A stretch of DNA of 9,195 bases, from assembly GCA_023434095.1 (NCBI GenBank), contig JAEYTJ010000123.1, forward strand, positions 1 to 9,195. The letters are read 5' to 3'. The notes beneath the pieces were generated by a model. That model ran no database searches. It worked only from the letters and a program-made list of their open reading frames with translations, and was not told the DNA's origin. A program made the translations under genes and the position numbers. Positions 1 through 6,283 of this stretch are shown piece after piece (position 1 is the stretch's first letter; each line of letters starts with the position of its first letter). This DNA is from Pseudomonadota bacterium (GTDB taxonomy: Bacteria > Pseudomonadota > Alphaproteobacteria > Rhizobiales > Xanthobacteraceae).

Positions 1-680
1 GTCTGCAGCAGCCCGAAGATCAGGCCGAGATCGTGGAAGGCCGGCAGCCAGGTGACCATGGTGCTCGCCGGCGACAGGCCCCACGCCGCCTCCATCCGCG
101 CCATGTCGGCCATGAGATTGGCATGGCTCACCTCCACGCCCTTGGGCAGGGCGGTGGAGCCCGACGTGTACTGGATGAAGCAGGTCGCCTCCGGATCGAC
201 CGCGCGCAGCGGCGTGGCGAGCGCATCGCCCGTGTCGAGATCGCCGACATCCTGCCAGCGCATCGCCGCCAGTTCGGCACTGTCCGCCTGCCAGAGGACG
301 GACTGCTCGGCCACTCCGCCGCCGGTCAGGGCGACGGCGGCCCCGCTGTCGGCGGCCACCGCCTGCAGGCGCTGGATCAGCCGGTGCCGGCGCGGCGGAT
401 TGATCGGCACGGCGAGCCGCCCGGACCATTGGCAGGCGAGAAACGCCACGAGGAAGTCGACGCAGGGCTGGAACACCAGCAGCACCGGCGCGCCGGGGGC
501 GCTCTCGCGCTCCAGGAAGCCGGCGACGCGTGCCGCCCGCGCCGCCAGCTCGGCGGCCCCGCAGCGCTCAAACACCGCGCCGTGGCTGTCGAGGAAGGTG
601 ATCGACCAGCGCTCGTCGGGGCGCACCGCCAGTGCGGCGAGCCGGGTGGCGACGGTGCCGGCCGGGATGACGGGGCTCAT
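1..680 (-). CDS. Fatty acyl-AMP ligase (FAAL), N-terminal part, cut by window edge
   Basis: An adenylate-forming enzyme expected to activate a fatty acid as acyl-AMP and load it onto a carrier protein rather than CoA. The 226 visible residues from ATG 680 carry the P-loop motif YTSGSTALPKGV (about residues 171-182). They also carry the segment WLPAFHDLGLIFGLLQ (211-226), which matches the FAAL-type WLPxxHDxGLIxGxLQ, and VPINPPRR (about 91-98), like the VPxxPPR of FAALs. These features favour FAAL over ordinary acyl-CoA synthetase or NRPS A domains. The C-terminal domain and the FAAL-specific insertion lie outside the window. The start ATG overlaps the TGA of the upstream exporter gene (ATGA), so the two are probably translationally coupled. 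A FAAL beside an NRPS is a usual way to start a lipopeptide, but the receiving ACP is not visible here. Family call is strong; the acyl chain is unknown. Confidence 0.9.
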   Translation of the reverse strand, partial: MSPVIPAGTVATRLAALAVRPDERWSITFLDSHGAVFERCGAAELAARAARVAGFLERESAPGAPVLLVFQPCVDFLVAFLACQWSGRLAVPINPPRRHRLIQRLQAVAADSGAAVALTGGGVAEQSVLWQADSAELAAMRWQDVGDLDTGDALATPLRAVDPEATCFIQYTSGSTALPKGVEVSHANLMADMARMEAAWGLSPASTMVTWLPAFHDLGLIFGLLQ

Positions 681-3454
681 GGCGCCGGCACCTGAAGCTT
701 CAGCCAGGCATAGTGCTTCATCATCGCCTCGTAGCGCGGGGCGAAGGTGGACACGATCTTCTGCTCGACCTCGGGATGCGCGGCCAGCAGCGTGCGCAGG
801 AGCGCGCCGTCGATGGTCAGCAGGTGGCTCGCCTTGCGCGTCACCACGCGGGTGAACTCCTCGGCGTGCGGCAGCACCGCGTTCTCCCCGAGCGCATCGC
901 CGGGCTCCAGCACTTCCACCGACATGAAGGTGCCGTCGGGCAGACGTACGCTCTGCTGCGCCTCGCCCTGGGTGATGAAGATCAGCCGGCCGGCAGGCTG
1001 GCCGTCCTCGATCAGCACCGTGTCCGGCCCGACCGTTTCGACCGTCATGCGGGCGAGCAGGCCTTCCAGGAATTCGGGTGGCACGCCCTGGAGAAGCGGA
1101 CGCTTGCGCAGCCGCTCCAGCAGCTGCTCGCGCGGCACGGCGCCTTCCGCCCCGGCGATCACGCTACGCTCCCACAGGTCGGCATAGACGCCCTCGGCAG
1201 CGAGCAGCGCGGTGTGGGTGCCGCTCTCCACCACCCGGCCCTCCTTCACGACATAGACGAGGTCGGCATGCTCGCACTGGGTGAGGTCGTGGGTGACCGC
1301 GACGACGGTCTGCCCCTGCGTGACCTTGCGCAGCGTCTCCTCGACTGCGACGCGGCTGGCGGGGTCGAGCGCAGAGGTCGCCTCGTCCAGCAGCATGATC
1401 TGCGGGTCGTGCAGGATGGCGCGGGCGATGGCGATGCGCTGGCGCTGCCCGCCCGAAAGCTTGCTGCCGCCCTCGCCGACATCGCTGTCGTAGCCGTCGG
1501 GCAGCGACATGATGATCGGGTGTATGTCGGCCGCCTTCGCCGCCGCCTCGATCTCGGCATCGTCGGCGTCGAGCTTGCCCATGCGGATGTTCTCGCGCAC
1601 CGAGCCCTGGAACAGGATGGTCTCCTGTGGCACCAGCGAGATGAGCGAGCGCACCTGCGCCTCGCCCAGCAGCCTTATGTCGACCCCGTTCACCCGGACA
1701 TGGCCGCTGCGCGGCGAGAACTGGTTCTCGATCAGCCGGAGAATGGTCGACTTGCCGGAGCCGGAGGGCCCCACCACCATCACCCGCCGCGGACACTCGA
1801 TGGACAGCGACACCTTGTCGAGCGTCGCGGCGGTGCCGTCATAGCTGAAGCTCACCTCGTCGAAGGTCAGCGAGCGCACCTTGCCGCCAATGTCCTCCGG
1901 CCGTTCCGGGTCTGGGGCGGCATCGGGTTTGCTAAGCAGGGCCTGCACCCGCTCCAGCCCGCCGACGCCCTGGATCAGCAGCGGCAGCTGGGCGCCGATG
2001 AAGCCGGCGGCGCCGCCAATCGTGAGCAGCAGGGTGATGAAGGCGACGATCGTGCCCGAGGACACCTGCCCGTCCACGGATTGCAGCGCGCCGAGGCCGA
2101 TGACGAGCAGCTGCGCCGCACTGACGCCGAAGCTCGTCATGCGCCCGACGAGCCCGGAGGAGAAATACTGGTGGTAGCTGGCCTTGAAGAGCCGGGACAG
2201 CTGGCCGGTGAAGAGGTTCGCCTGCAGCTCATGCAGGCCGAAGATGCGGATCACCCGCTGCATGAGCAGGGTTTCCTTCACCACATGGGCGACCCTGGCG
2301 TCCTCCGCCCCGCGCTCGTAATTATAGCGAACGGCGCGCCGGCTGAAGCCGCGCGGCAGCCAGAACGCGATCATCAGCGAGAGCAGCGTGGCGATGGCGA
2401 GCTGGGTGTCGAGCGTGAACGCCACCGCTACCGAGCCGATCAGCATCAGCCCCTTGGAGAACAGGCCGGGCACCGCCCAGATCACCGCCTTCTCCACCAC
2501 GGTCAGATCGTTGGAGAAGTCCGCGATGATGGCGTCGGTGTCGGAACTGGCCAGCTCGCGCGCGTCCATGCGGTTGATCTTGGCGAACATGCGCGCACGC
2601 AGATCGTTGAGGATGCGCGGGCCGAGCTTGGCGACGGTGTAGTCGAGGATGACCCCGAAGAAGGAGGCGGCCAGGAAGCCCCAGGTCAGATAGCCGATAT
2701 AGGTGCGGATGACCTCGACATTGCTGGGCTTGATGCCCTCGTCGAACAGCGTCTGCAGCCATAGCGGGACATAGACGGCGTAGAGGATCTGCACCGCATT
2801 GGCGATGAGGAACCAGAACAGCAGCATCTTGTGCCGCGCCGCGGCCTTCGCCACCCACATCACCAGATGCGTCGGCCCCCTCTCCGGGGTGCCAGCGCGG
2901 ATCTCGTCCTGCCATTTAAGCTCCAGCGCCCCGGTGGAGACGCCGGCCACCGCCTCGCTGGCCGCGTCCACATTGCCGTCGGCGCCCATCTTGCGCCCGA
3001 ACTTGAGGAAACCGCGCGGGCCCTTGGTCTTCAGCAGATACTCGACGAACGCCGCCGCCCGGCGCACGTCCTTCTGGTCCACCTCCGGCAGCAGCAGGCG
3101 GCTCGCCAGACCGTTCAGGTCGTGCGCGTCACTGCGCGGGATGCGCACCGGCGCGGCCTTCTTGCCGTCCTCGCGCGCCACTTCCAGCAGCACCGAATGG
3201 ATGAGGCCGAGCCCGAGCAGCCCCCAGGCGCCGCTCGGCATCGCCAGCTTGTAGGTGAACAGGTGATGCGCCACCCGGCGCACCGGATCGCGGCGCGCCT
3301 CGTCCGGATTGCCGGTCATCGCGGCGGCGATGAAGTCCTTGTCCGGCTTGATCGCCAGCCGTTCGCAGGCGAGGCCGTAGAGGCGATGCAGCTTGTGCTG
3401 CACCTCGTCCTCCGTCTCGTGTTTCCTAAACCAGTCGAAATGCCGGTTGGACAT
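677..3454 (-). CDS. ABC exporter (fused TMD-NBD) with N-terminal extension and C-terminal cyclic-nucleotide-binding-like domain
   Basis: A 925-residue type I ABC exporter half-transporter, probably working as a homodimer in the inner membrane and exporting the cluster product. Residues 1-200 are a soluble extension of unassigned function. About 205-490 hold six likely membrane helices (for example near 210-232, 252-272, 325-365 and 440-490). The nucleotide-binding domain (about 525-760) is intact: Walker A GPSGSGKST (562-570), Q-loop VPQET (608-612), signature LSGGQ (666-670), Walker B IMLLDEA (686-692) and H-loop His722. About 780-900 resemble a cyclic-nucleotide-binding/CRP-like fold: RLIFITQGEAQQSV, then VLEPGDALGENAVLP in place of the phosphate-binding cassette. 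The usual Arg of a true cNMP cassette is not evident, so ligand binding is uncertain. The start ATG at 3454 lies 9 bases after the thioesterase stop, with AAAGAG just upstream. Exporter call is firm; the substrate is inferred from context only. Confidence 0.93.
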   Translation of the reverse strand: MSNRHFDWFRKHETEDEVQHKLHRLYGLACERLAIKPDKDFIAAAMTGNPDEARRDPVRRVAHHLFTYKLAMPSGAWGLLGLGLIHSVLLEVAREDGKKAAPVRIPRSDAHDLNGLASRLLLPEVDQKDVRRAAAFVEYLLKTKGPRGFLKFGRKMGADGNVDAASEAVAGVSTGALELKWQDEIRAGTPERGPTHLVMWVAKAAARHKMLLFWFLIANAVQILYAVYVPLWLQTLFDEGIKPSNVEVIRTYIGYLTWGFLAASFFGVILDYTVAKLGPRILNDLRARMFAKINRMDARELASSDTDAIIADFSNDLTVVEKAVIWAVPGLFSKGLMLIGSVAVAFTLDTQLAIATLLSLMIAFWLPRGFSRRAVRYNYERGAEDARVAHVVKETLLMQRVIRIFGLHELQANLFTGQLSRLFKASYHQYFSSGLVGRMTSFGVSAAQLLVIGLGALQSVDGQVSSGTIVAFITLLLTIGGAAGFIGAQLPLLIQGVGGLERVQALLSKPDAAPDPERPEDIGGKVRSLTFDEVSFSYDGTAATLDKVSLSIECPRRVMVVGPSGSGKSTILRLIENQFSPRSGHVRVNGVDIRLLGEAQVRSLISLVPQETILFQGSVRENIRMGKLDADDAEIEAAAKAADIHPIIMSLPDGYDSDVGEGGSKLSGGQRQRIAIARAILHDPQIMLLDEATSALDPASRVAVEETLRKVTQGQTVVAVTHDLTQCEHADLVYVVKEGRVVESGTHTALLAAEGVYADLWERSVIAGAEGAVPREQLLERLRKRPLLQGVPPEFLEGLLARMTVETVGPDTVLIEDGQPAGRLIFITQGEAQQSVRLPDGTFMSVEVLEPGDALGENAVLPHAEEFTRVVTRKASHLLTIDGALLRTLLAAHPEVEQKIVSTFAPRYEAMMKHYAWLKLQVPAP

Positions 3455-3463
3455 GGCGGCTCT

Positions 3464-4342
3464 TTATGATTGGCGGGCGGGCGGGGATGGGAGAGGCCGC
3501 GCGGCGGCGGCCGAAGGAAGGACACATTCGCCAACGAGGCGGGCGAAGGCGCCGTTGGCGCCGCCCCAGGGAAAATGGCCGGCGTCGAGCACGTGGAAGG
3601 CGACCGGCCGGGCGCTTACCTCCTGCCAGGCCGCGCTTTCCTTTGCGGAGACCGAGGGATCGGCGGCAAGGCGGATGACGGAAACCGCGCAGCGCACCGG
3701 CCGTCCGTCGTCGCGCCGGTAGGTTTCGCAGGCCGCGAGATCGGCGCGCAGCGCCGCTTCCTCGCGTGCTCCGAGGCTGTCGCCGAGATCCGGCCCCGCG
3801 GCACCGAAGCACTCGCGCAGCTCGGCCAGCAGCAAGGCCCGCGGCAGACGGTGCAGCGGCGCCTCCAGCGGCGGCCGGCTCGGGGAGCGGAAGCCGGAGA
3901 CGACGAGATGCAGGCGGGAGGCGCAGGCGGGATCGTTCCGCTCCAGCGCCAGCGCCGTCTCGAAGGCGAGAAGGGCGCCGAAGCTGTTGCCCAGAAGGGT
4001 CAAGCCCCGTCCCTCGGGAGCGAGCGCCGAGGCGAGCGTTCCGGCGATCTCCGCCGCCAGCGCACCGGCCAGCACGCGGACATCGGCGACCGGGGGGGCC
4101 GTGTCCGCCGGAGCGCTGGAGGCGGGGTCGTCATGCCCGGGCAAGGCGACGGTGGCGATGGCGAGAGGCTCCGGCAGCGCGGCGGCGAGCCCGAGACAGG
4201 ACAGCACGCTGCCCCCGGCATGCGGCAGGCAGACGAGCGTCGGTGCCCCCTCCGGCCGGCGGACCCAGCGCAGCAGGGTGGACGAAGGCGCCGCCAGCGG
4301 CAGTCGCGCCCCGGAACGAATCGCGGGCCGGAGCGAATTCAT
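3464..4342 (-). CDS. Type II thioesterase (alpha/beta hydrolase) of NRPS/PKS type
   Basis: A stand-alone editing thioesterase that probably removes wrong or stalled acyl groups from carrier-protein phosphopantetheine arms. The N-terminal signature LVCLPHAGGS (about residues 36-45) and the following VALPGHDD match the type II thioesterase pattern (FPHAGG then LPGR). The nucleophile elbow is GNSFG (118-122, Ser120), Asp228 is the likely acid and His256 (DAGHFPWG) the catalytic base, so the triad looks complete. The elbow has Asn where most relatives have His (GHSMG). I chose ATG 4342, giving 292 residues. The longer reading from 4471 adds 43 residues without family resemblance and would leave only 35 bases to the divergent gene, too little for two promoters. 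No strong ribosome site precedes 4342, so the start is the weak point. First gene of the minus-strand operon. Confidence 0.88.
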   Translation of the reverse strand: MNSLRPAIRSGARLPLAAPSSTLLRWVRRPEGAPTLVCLPHAGGSVLSCLGLAAALPEPLAIATVALPGHDDPASSAPADTAPPVADVRVLAGALAAEIAGTLASALAPEGRGLTLLGNSFGALLAFETALALERNDPACASRLHLVVSGFRSPSRPPLEAPLHRLPRALLLAELRECFGAAGPDLGDSLGAREEAALRADLAACETYRRDDGRPVRCAVSVIRLAADPSVSAKESAAWQEVSARPVAFHVLDAGHFPWGGANGAFARLVGECVLPSAAAARPLPSPPARQS

Positions 4343-4506
4343 GACAAAAATCGCCAATGGACAGGCGCCGCCAATGTGCCAAACCGTGAGCGTGTGGTGT
4401 TCCGCGACCACCCTGCCGCACCCACCGCGCGTCGCGCGCTCCGCGTCGCCGGGAGGGGAAGAGCCCGGCAAGGCCCGCTCAGCCGCACCAACGTCCAGGA
4501 GGATTC
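4343..4506. promoter_or_regulatory. Divergent intergenic region, probable bidirectional promoter
   Basis: The 164 bases between the divergent thioesterase and dioxygenase starts should hold the promoters of both arms. An 8-base direct repeat CGCCAATG occurs at 4352-4359 and 4369-4376, a period of 17 bases, close to the thioesterase start, and could be an operator. The stretch 4341-4390 is AT-richer than its surroundings. I could not find a convincing -35/-10 pair on either strand. The strong Shine-Dalgarno of the dioxygenase lies at 4497-4502. Promoter role is inferred from gene orientation. Confidence 0.5.
4497..4502 (+). promoter_or_regulatory. Ribosome binding site of the dioxygenase gene
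   Basis: A perfect AGGAGG sits 4 bases before the ATG at 4507. It fixes the start and suggests efficient translation compared with the weaker sites of the neighbours. Confidence 0.85.
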
Positions 4507-5373
4507 ATGCCGAACGACACCTCTCCGATCGACGAGGCGATGATCGAGACCCTCGACCGCGACGGCGCCATCTGCCTCAGGGGCGCCTTCGCGCCGGAAT
4601 GGGTGGATCTGGCCGCCGAGGGCATCCGGCGCAACATCGCGAGCCCCGGCGCCCTGTTCCAGAGCTTCTCGCCCGACGACAAGGGCGTCTTCTACTCCGA
4701 CATCTGGTCGCGCCGGCACATTTCCGAGCTGGAGACCTTCGCGCTGGAATCGCCGTCCGCCGCCATCGCGGCACGCTGCCTGCGCACACCGACCGTGCGG
4801 CTGCTGCAGGACACCTGGTTCTATAAGAGCCCTGGCACGCAGGCGCGCACGCCCTGGCACCACGACAATGTGGTGCTCGGCCCGTTCTGCTCGGTCTGGG
4901 TGGCGCTCGATCCCATCCCGCGCGCTGCGGCTCTCGAATTCGTGCGGGGCTCCCACCGCTGGAACAAGCTGTTCATGCCGGCGAACTTCTTCGAGGGCGA
5001 ACAGGCGACGCTGCCGGCGGTGGAGGAGTTCTATGCCCGCTACCACGGCGCATTCGACATCTCCGCCACCGAGACCTTCTCCCGCGTGCCCGACATACAG
5101 GCCGACCGCGCGGCGTACGACATTCTCAGCTGGGACATGGAGCCGGGCGACTGCCTCGTCTTCCACGCCCGCACGCTCCATGGCTCGCCCGGCAACACGC
5201 TCGACCACGACACGCGGCGCATGGTGACGCGCTGGGTGGACGAGACGGCCGTGCTCGCCCCGCATGGCCGCACCGTGGTCGACCGGCTGGTGGCCGAGGG
5301 CTTCGAGGTGGAACTGGCCGTCGGTGCACCGATCCGCGGAAATCTCTTCCCGGTTCTCTCGCCGCTCGCCTGA
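4507..5373 (+). CDS. Phytanoyl-CoA dioxygenase (PhyH) family Fe(II)/2-oxoglutarate oxygenase
   Basis: A 288-residue non-haem iron oxygenase that likely hydroxylates an amino acid, a carrier-bound building block, or the lipid or peptide product, using O2 and 2-oxoglutarate. The iron ligands are visible: H118-x-D120 in TPWHHDNV, and the distal His225 in LHGSPGN. An Arg in RRMVTRW (238 or 242) should bind the 2-oxoglutarate carboxylate. The supporting pattern EFVRGSHRW (144-152), followed by MEPGDCLVFHARTLHG (211-226), is typical of the family. Because Asp120 is present, this should be a hydroxylase/oxygenase and not a halogenase, where that position is Ala or Gly. The length is normal. It is the first gene of the plus arm and diverges from the thioesterase. 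Substrate cannot be told from sequence. Confidence 0.9.
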   Translation: MPNDTSPIDEAMIETLDRDGAICLRGAFAPEWVDLAAEGIRRNIASPGALFQSFSPDDKGVFYSDIWSRRHISELETFALESPSAAIAARCLRTPTVRLLQDTWFYKSPGTQARTPWHHDNVVLGPFCSVWVALDPIPRAAALEFVRGSHRWNKLFMPANFFEGEQATLPAVEEFYARYHGAFDISATETFSRVPDIQADRAAYDILSWDMEPGDCLVFHARTLHGSPGNTLDHDTRRMVTRWVDETAVLAPHGRTVVDRLVAEGFEVELAVGAPIRGNLFPVLSPLA

Positions 5374-5726
5374 ACGGCAGCCGACGCCATGGGGGCATTC
5401 GCGGGAAAGCCCGGACCTTTCCTGGAGGAAGGGCATCAACGGAAATCCATCGCCGATCGCCCGAGACCCATATCTGGCGCCGCCGCCGCGGCGCGACCGG
5501 CGGCGACCCGCAGCGCGCCGCACGCGGAGGTTGACGTGCAGTGAGGCACGAACCCGAAGTCTACGGAGCCACTCATGCTATCCACGCCATGTGAAACACG
5601 CATGAATTGCTAGAACCTTATTGGGCGTTGCGCGAGAGAATACTGAAAAACAGTCAAAAATAGACAGTTGCCCGGAGGAGCGCCAAGGCGTAAGCCATCA
5701 TCCGCAACTCTGGCTGGAGAAGTCCT
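5374..5726 (+). promoter_or_regulatory. 353-base gap between dioxygenase and ABM genes; leader/promoter region
   Basis: No substantial gene is seen. The first part is GC-rich, with a hairpin GGAAAG/CTTTCC (5404-5409 with 5417-5422) that lacks a T run, and a GC-rich inverted repeat (5481-5487 with 5499-5505). From about 5570 to 5670 it turns AT-rich and probably holds the promoter of the ABM gene. There is a small dyad ACTG-AAAAA-CAGT at 5642-5654 and a second CAGT at 5665-5668. A TTGACG at 5531-5536 resembles a -35 box, but no good -10 follows at the usual distance. A GGAGAAG at 5716-5722 serves the next gene. Confidence 0.45.
5575..5613 (+). CDS. Possible 12-codon leader ORF upstream of the ABM gene
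   Basis: ATG 5575 opens a 12-residue peptide (MLSTPCETRMNC) ending at TAG 5611-5613. A GGAG at 5565-5568 sits 6 bases before the ATG, a good ribosome-site spacing, which is the main reason to list it. It lies in the AT-richer leader about 110 bases before the GTG of the ABM gene. It could be a leader peptide or chance. No family can be assigned to such a short peptide. Confidence 0.2.
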   Translation: MLSTPCETRMNC

Positions 5727-6053
5727 GTGGCAAGTATGTTTATGACGATCTCTCGTTGTCACGTTAAGGCGGGTAGCGAGCAGGATGCACGCGCGCTTCT
5801 CGAAAAAGAAATGCTCCCCAACGACGGCAAGAAGCCGGGTGATGTCATTGAAGGTCTGGTCGGCTTCGGACTTATGAAGTCCAAGAAGGACCCCTCCATG
5901 TACGGCATCTGCACTGTTTGGGAAAGCGAAGCTGCTTTCGACAAGATGTCTTCAAACCCGCGCGCCAGGGACGGTGGTGGCATCGTCGAGAAGCTCCAGA
6001 AGCTTTGCGACGGCGATATCAAGGGCGAAGGTTTCTACATCGAAAGCCTCTGA
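5727..6053 (+). CDS. ABM-type dimeric alpha/beta-barrel protein (putative antibiotic biosynthesis monooxygenase)
   Basis: A 108-residue small protein of ferredoxin-like ABM style. The first strand is MTISRCHVKAGSEQDA, a helix with LLEKEMLP follows, and a middle strand YGICTVWESEAAFDKM matches the family's (L/Y)xxWxSxxAfxxH segment. Such proteins act as dimers, as cofactor-free monooxygenases or as other small tailoring or isomerising enzymes. The exact reaction cannot be deduced, and catalytic residues vary in this family. The GTG start at 5727 is favoured because GGAGAAG (5716-5722) lies 4 bases before it; the in-frame ATGs at 5736 and 5742 are too far from that site. Codon use is less GC-biased than its neighbours (many GGT, GAA, CTT, AAA), suggesting a different origin or high expression. 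It stands alone between a long leader and a strong terminator, so it is probably a single-gene transcript. Confidence 0.75.
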   Translation: MASMFMTISRCHVKAGSEQDARALLEKEMLPNDGKKPGDVIEGLVGFGLMKSKKDPSMYGICTVWESEAAFDKMSSNPRARDGGGIVEKLQKLCDGDIKGEGFYIESL

Positions 6054-6059
6054 TGACTT

Positions 6060-6094
6060 CCGGCGGTGGCTTCGGCCGCCGCCGGTTCCTTTCG
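6060..6094 (+). terminator. Rho-independent terminator after the ABM gene
   Basis: An 11-base-pair stem (6060-6070 with 6075-6085, one G-U pair) closed by a TTCG tetraloop is followed by the T-rich tail TTCCTTTCGG. It begins 6 bases after the stop codon. This is the strongest hairpin I found in the window, and it separates the ABM transcript from the synthetase. Confidence 0.85.
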
Positions 6095-6231
6095 GTTGAC
6101 GCATCCGGATTCAACATCCGGTTGTACATGTTCGATCTTGTACGTGCGTGGCAGGCGAGGCCCGGCATGCATGGAGCGGGCGGTCTTTCGCCGGCACAGG
6201 AAACGCCCGGCGGCAAACGCAGCGCGCGGCG

Positions 6232-6279
6232 ATGAACTGCCGGCCGACGTGCAGCACTGCACTTTGCTGCAGAAGGTAG
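6232..6279 (+). CDS. Possible 15-codon Cys-rich leader ORF before the NRPS
   Basis: ATG 6232 opens MNCRPTCSTALCCRR, ending at TAG 6277-6279, just 4 bases before the NRPS GTG. Four of 15 residues are Cys. There is no obvious ribosome site before it, and its end covers the NRPS ribosome site, so if translated it could affect NRPS initiation. It may be chance. Confidence 0.15.
   Translation: MNCRPTCSTALCCRR
6271..6276 (+). promoter_or_regulatory. Ribosome binding site deciding the GTG start of the NRPS
   Basis: AGAAGG ends 7 bases before GTG 6284. The reading frame is closed upstream by TGA at 6233-6235. No ATG lies in frame between that stop and the conserved first condensation motif, so GTG 6284 is the only good start. 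Confidence 0.75.
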
Positions 6280-6283
6280 TGAC

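Larger units (their letters stand above)
6096..6283 (+). promoter_or_regulatory. Leader and probable promoter of the NRPS gene, with repeats
   Basis: This follows the terminator and so must contain the start of NRPS transcription unless readthrough occurs. It opens with TTGACG (6096-6101), like a -35 box. An inverted repeat CCGGAT-TCAAC-ATCCGG follows (6105-6121), then a 9-base direct repeat TTGTAC(A/G)TG at 6122-6130 and 6138-6146, a period of 16 bases. No clear -10 box is seen. The clustering suggests a regulator site, but none is identified. The ribosome site AGAAGG lies at 6271-6276. Confidence 0.5.

Noticed and set aside
713..2764. 683-residue open frame on the plus strand opposite the exporter
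   Set aside because: It lies antisense to an intact ABC transporter and its translation is low-complexity and His/Arg/Gln-rich.
4370..4383. TGGCAC on the minus strand as a sigma-54 -24 element
   Set aside because: No matching -12 element (TTGC) at the required spacing.
4343..4471. 43-residue N-terminal extension of the thioesterase from ATG 4471
   Set aside because: No family similarity in the extra residues, and it would use up the divergent promoter region.
3470..4543. 357-residue plus-strand open frame opposite the thioesterase
   Set aside because: Antisense to the thioesterase; it also runs across the divergent promoter into the dioxygenase start, and it has no family motif.
5404..5422. 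Hairpin GGAAAG/CTTTCC as a terminator of the dioxygenase gene
   Set aside because: Short stem and no T run after it; kept only as a note in the gap.
5671..5720. GGAGGAGCGCC segment resembling the start of an SAH riboswitch
   Set aside because: The rest of the conserved core and the pairing partner are missing.
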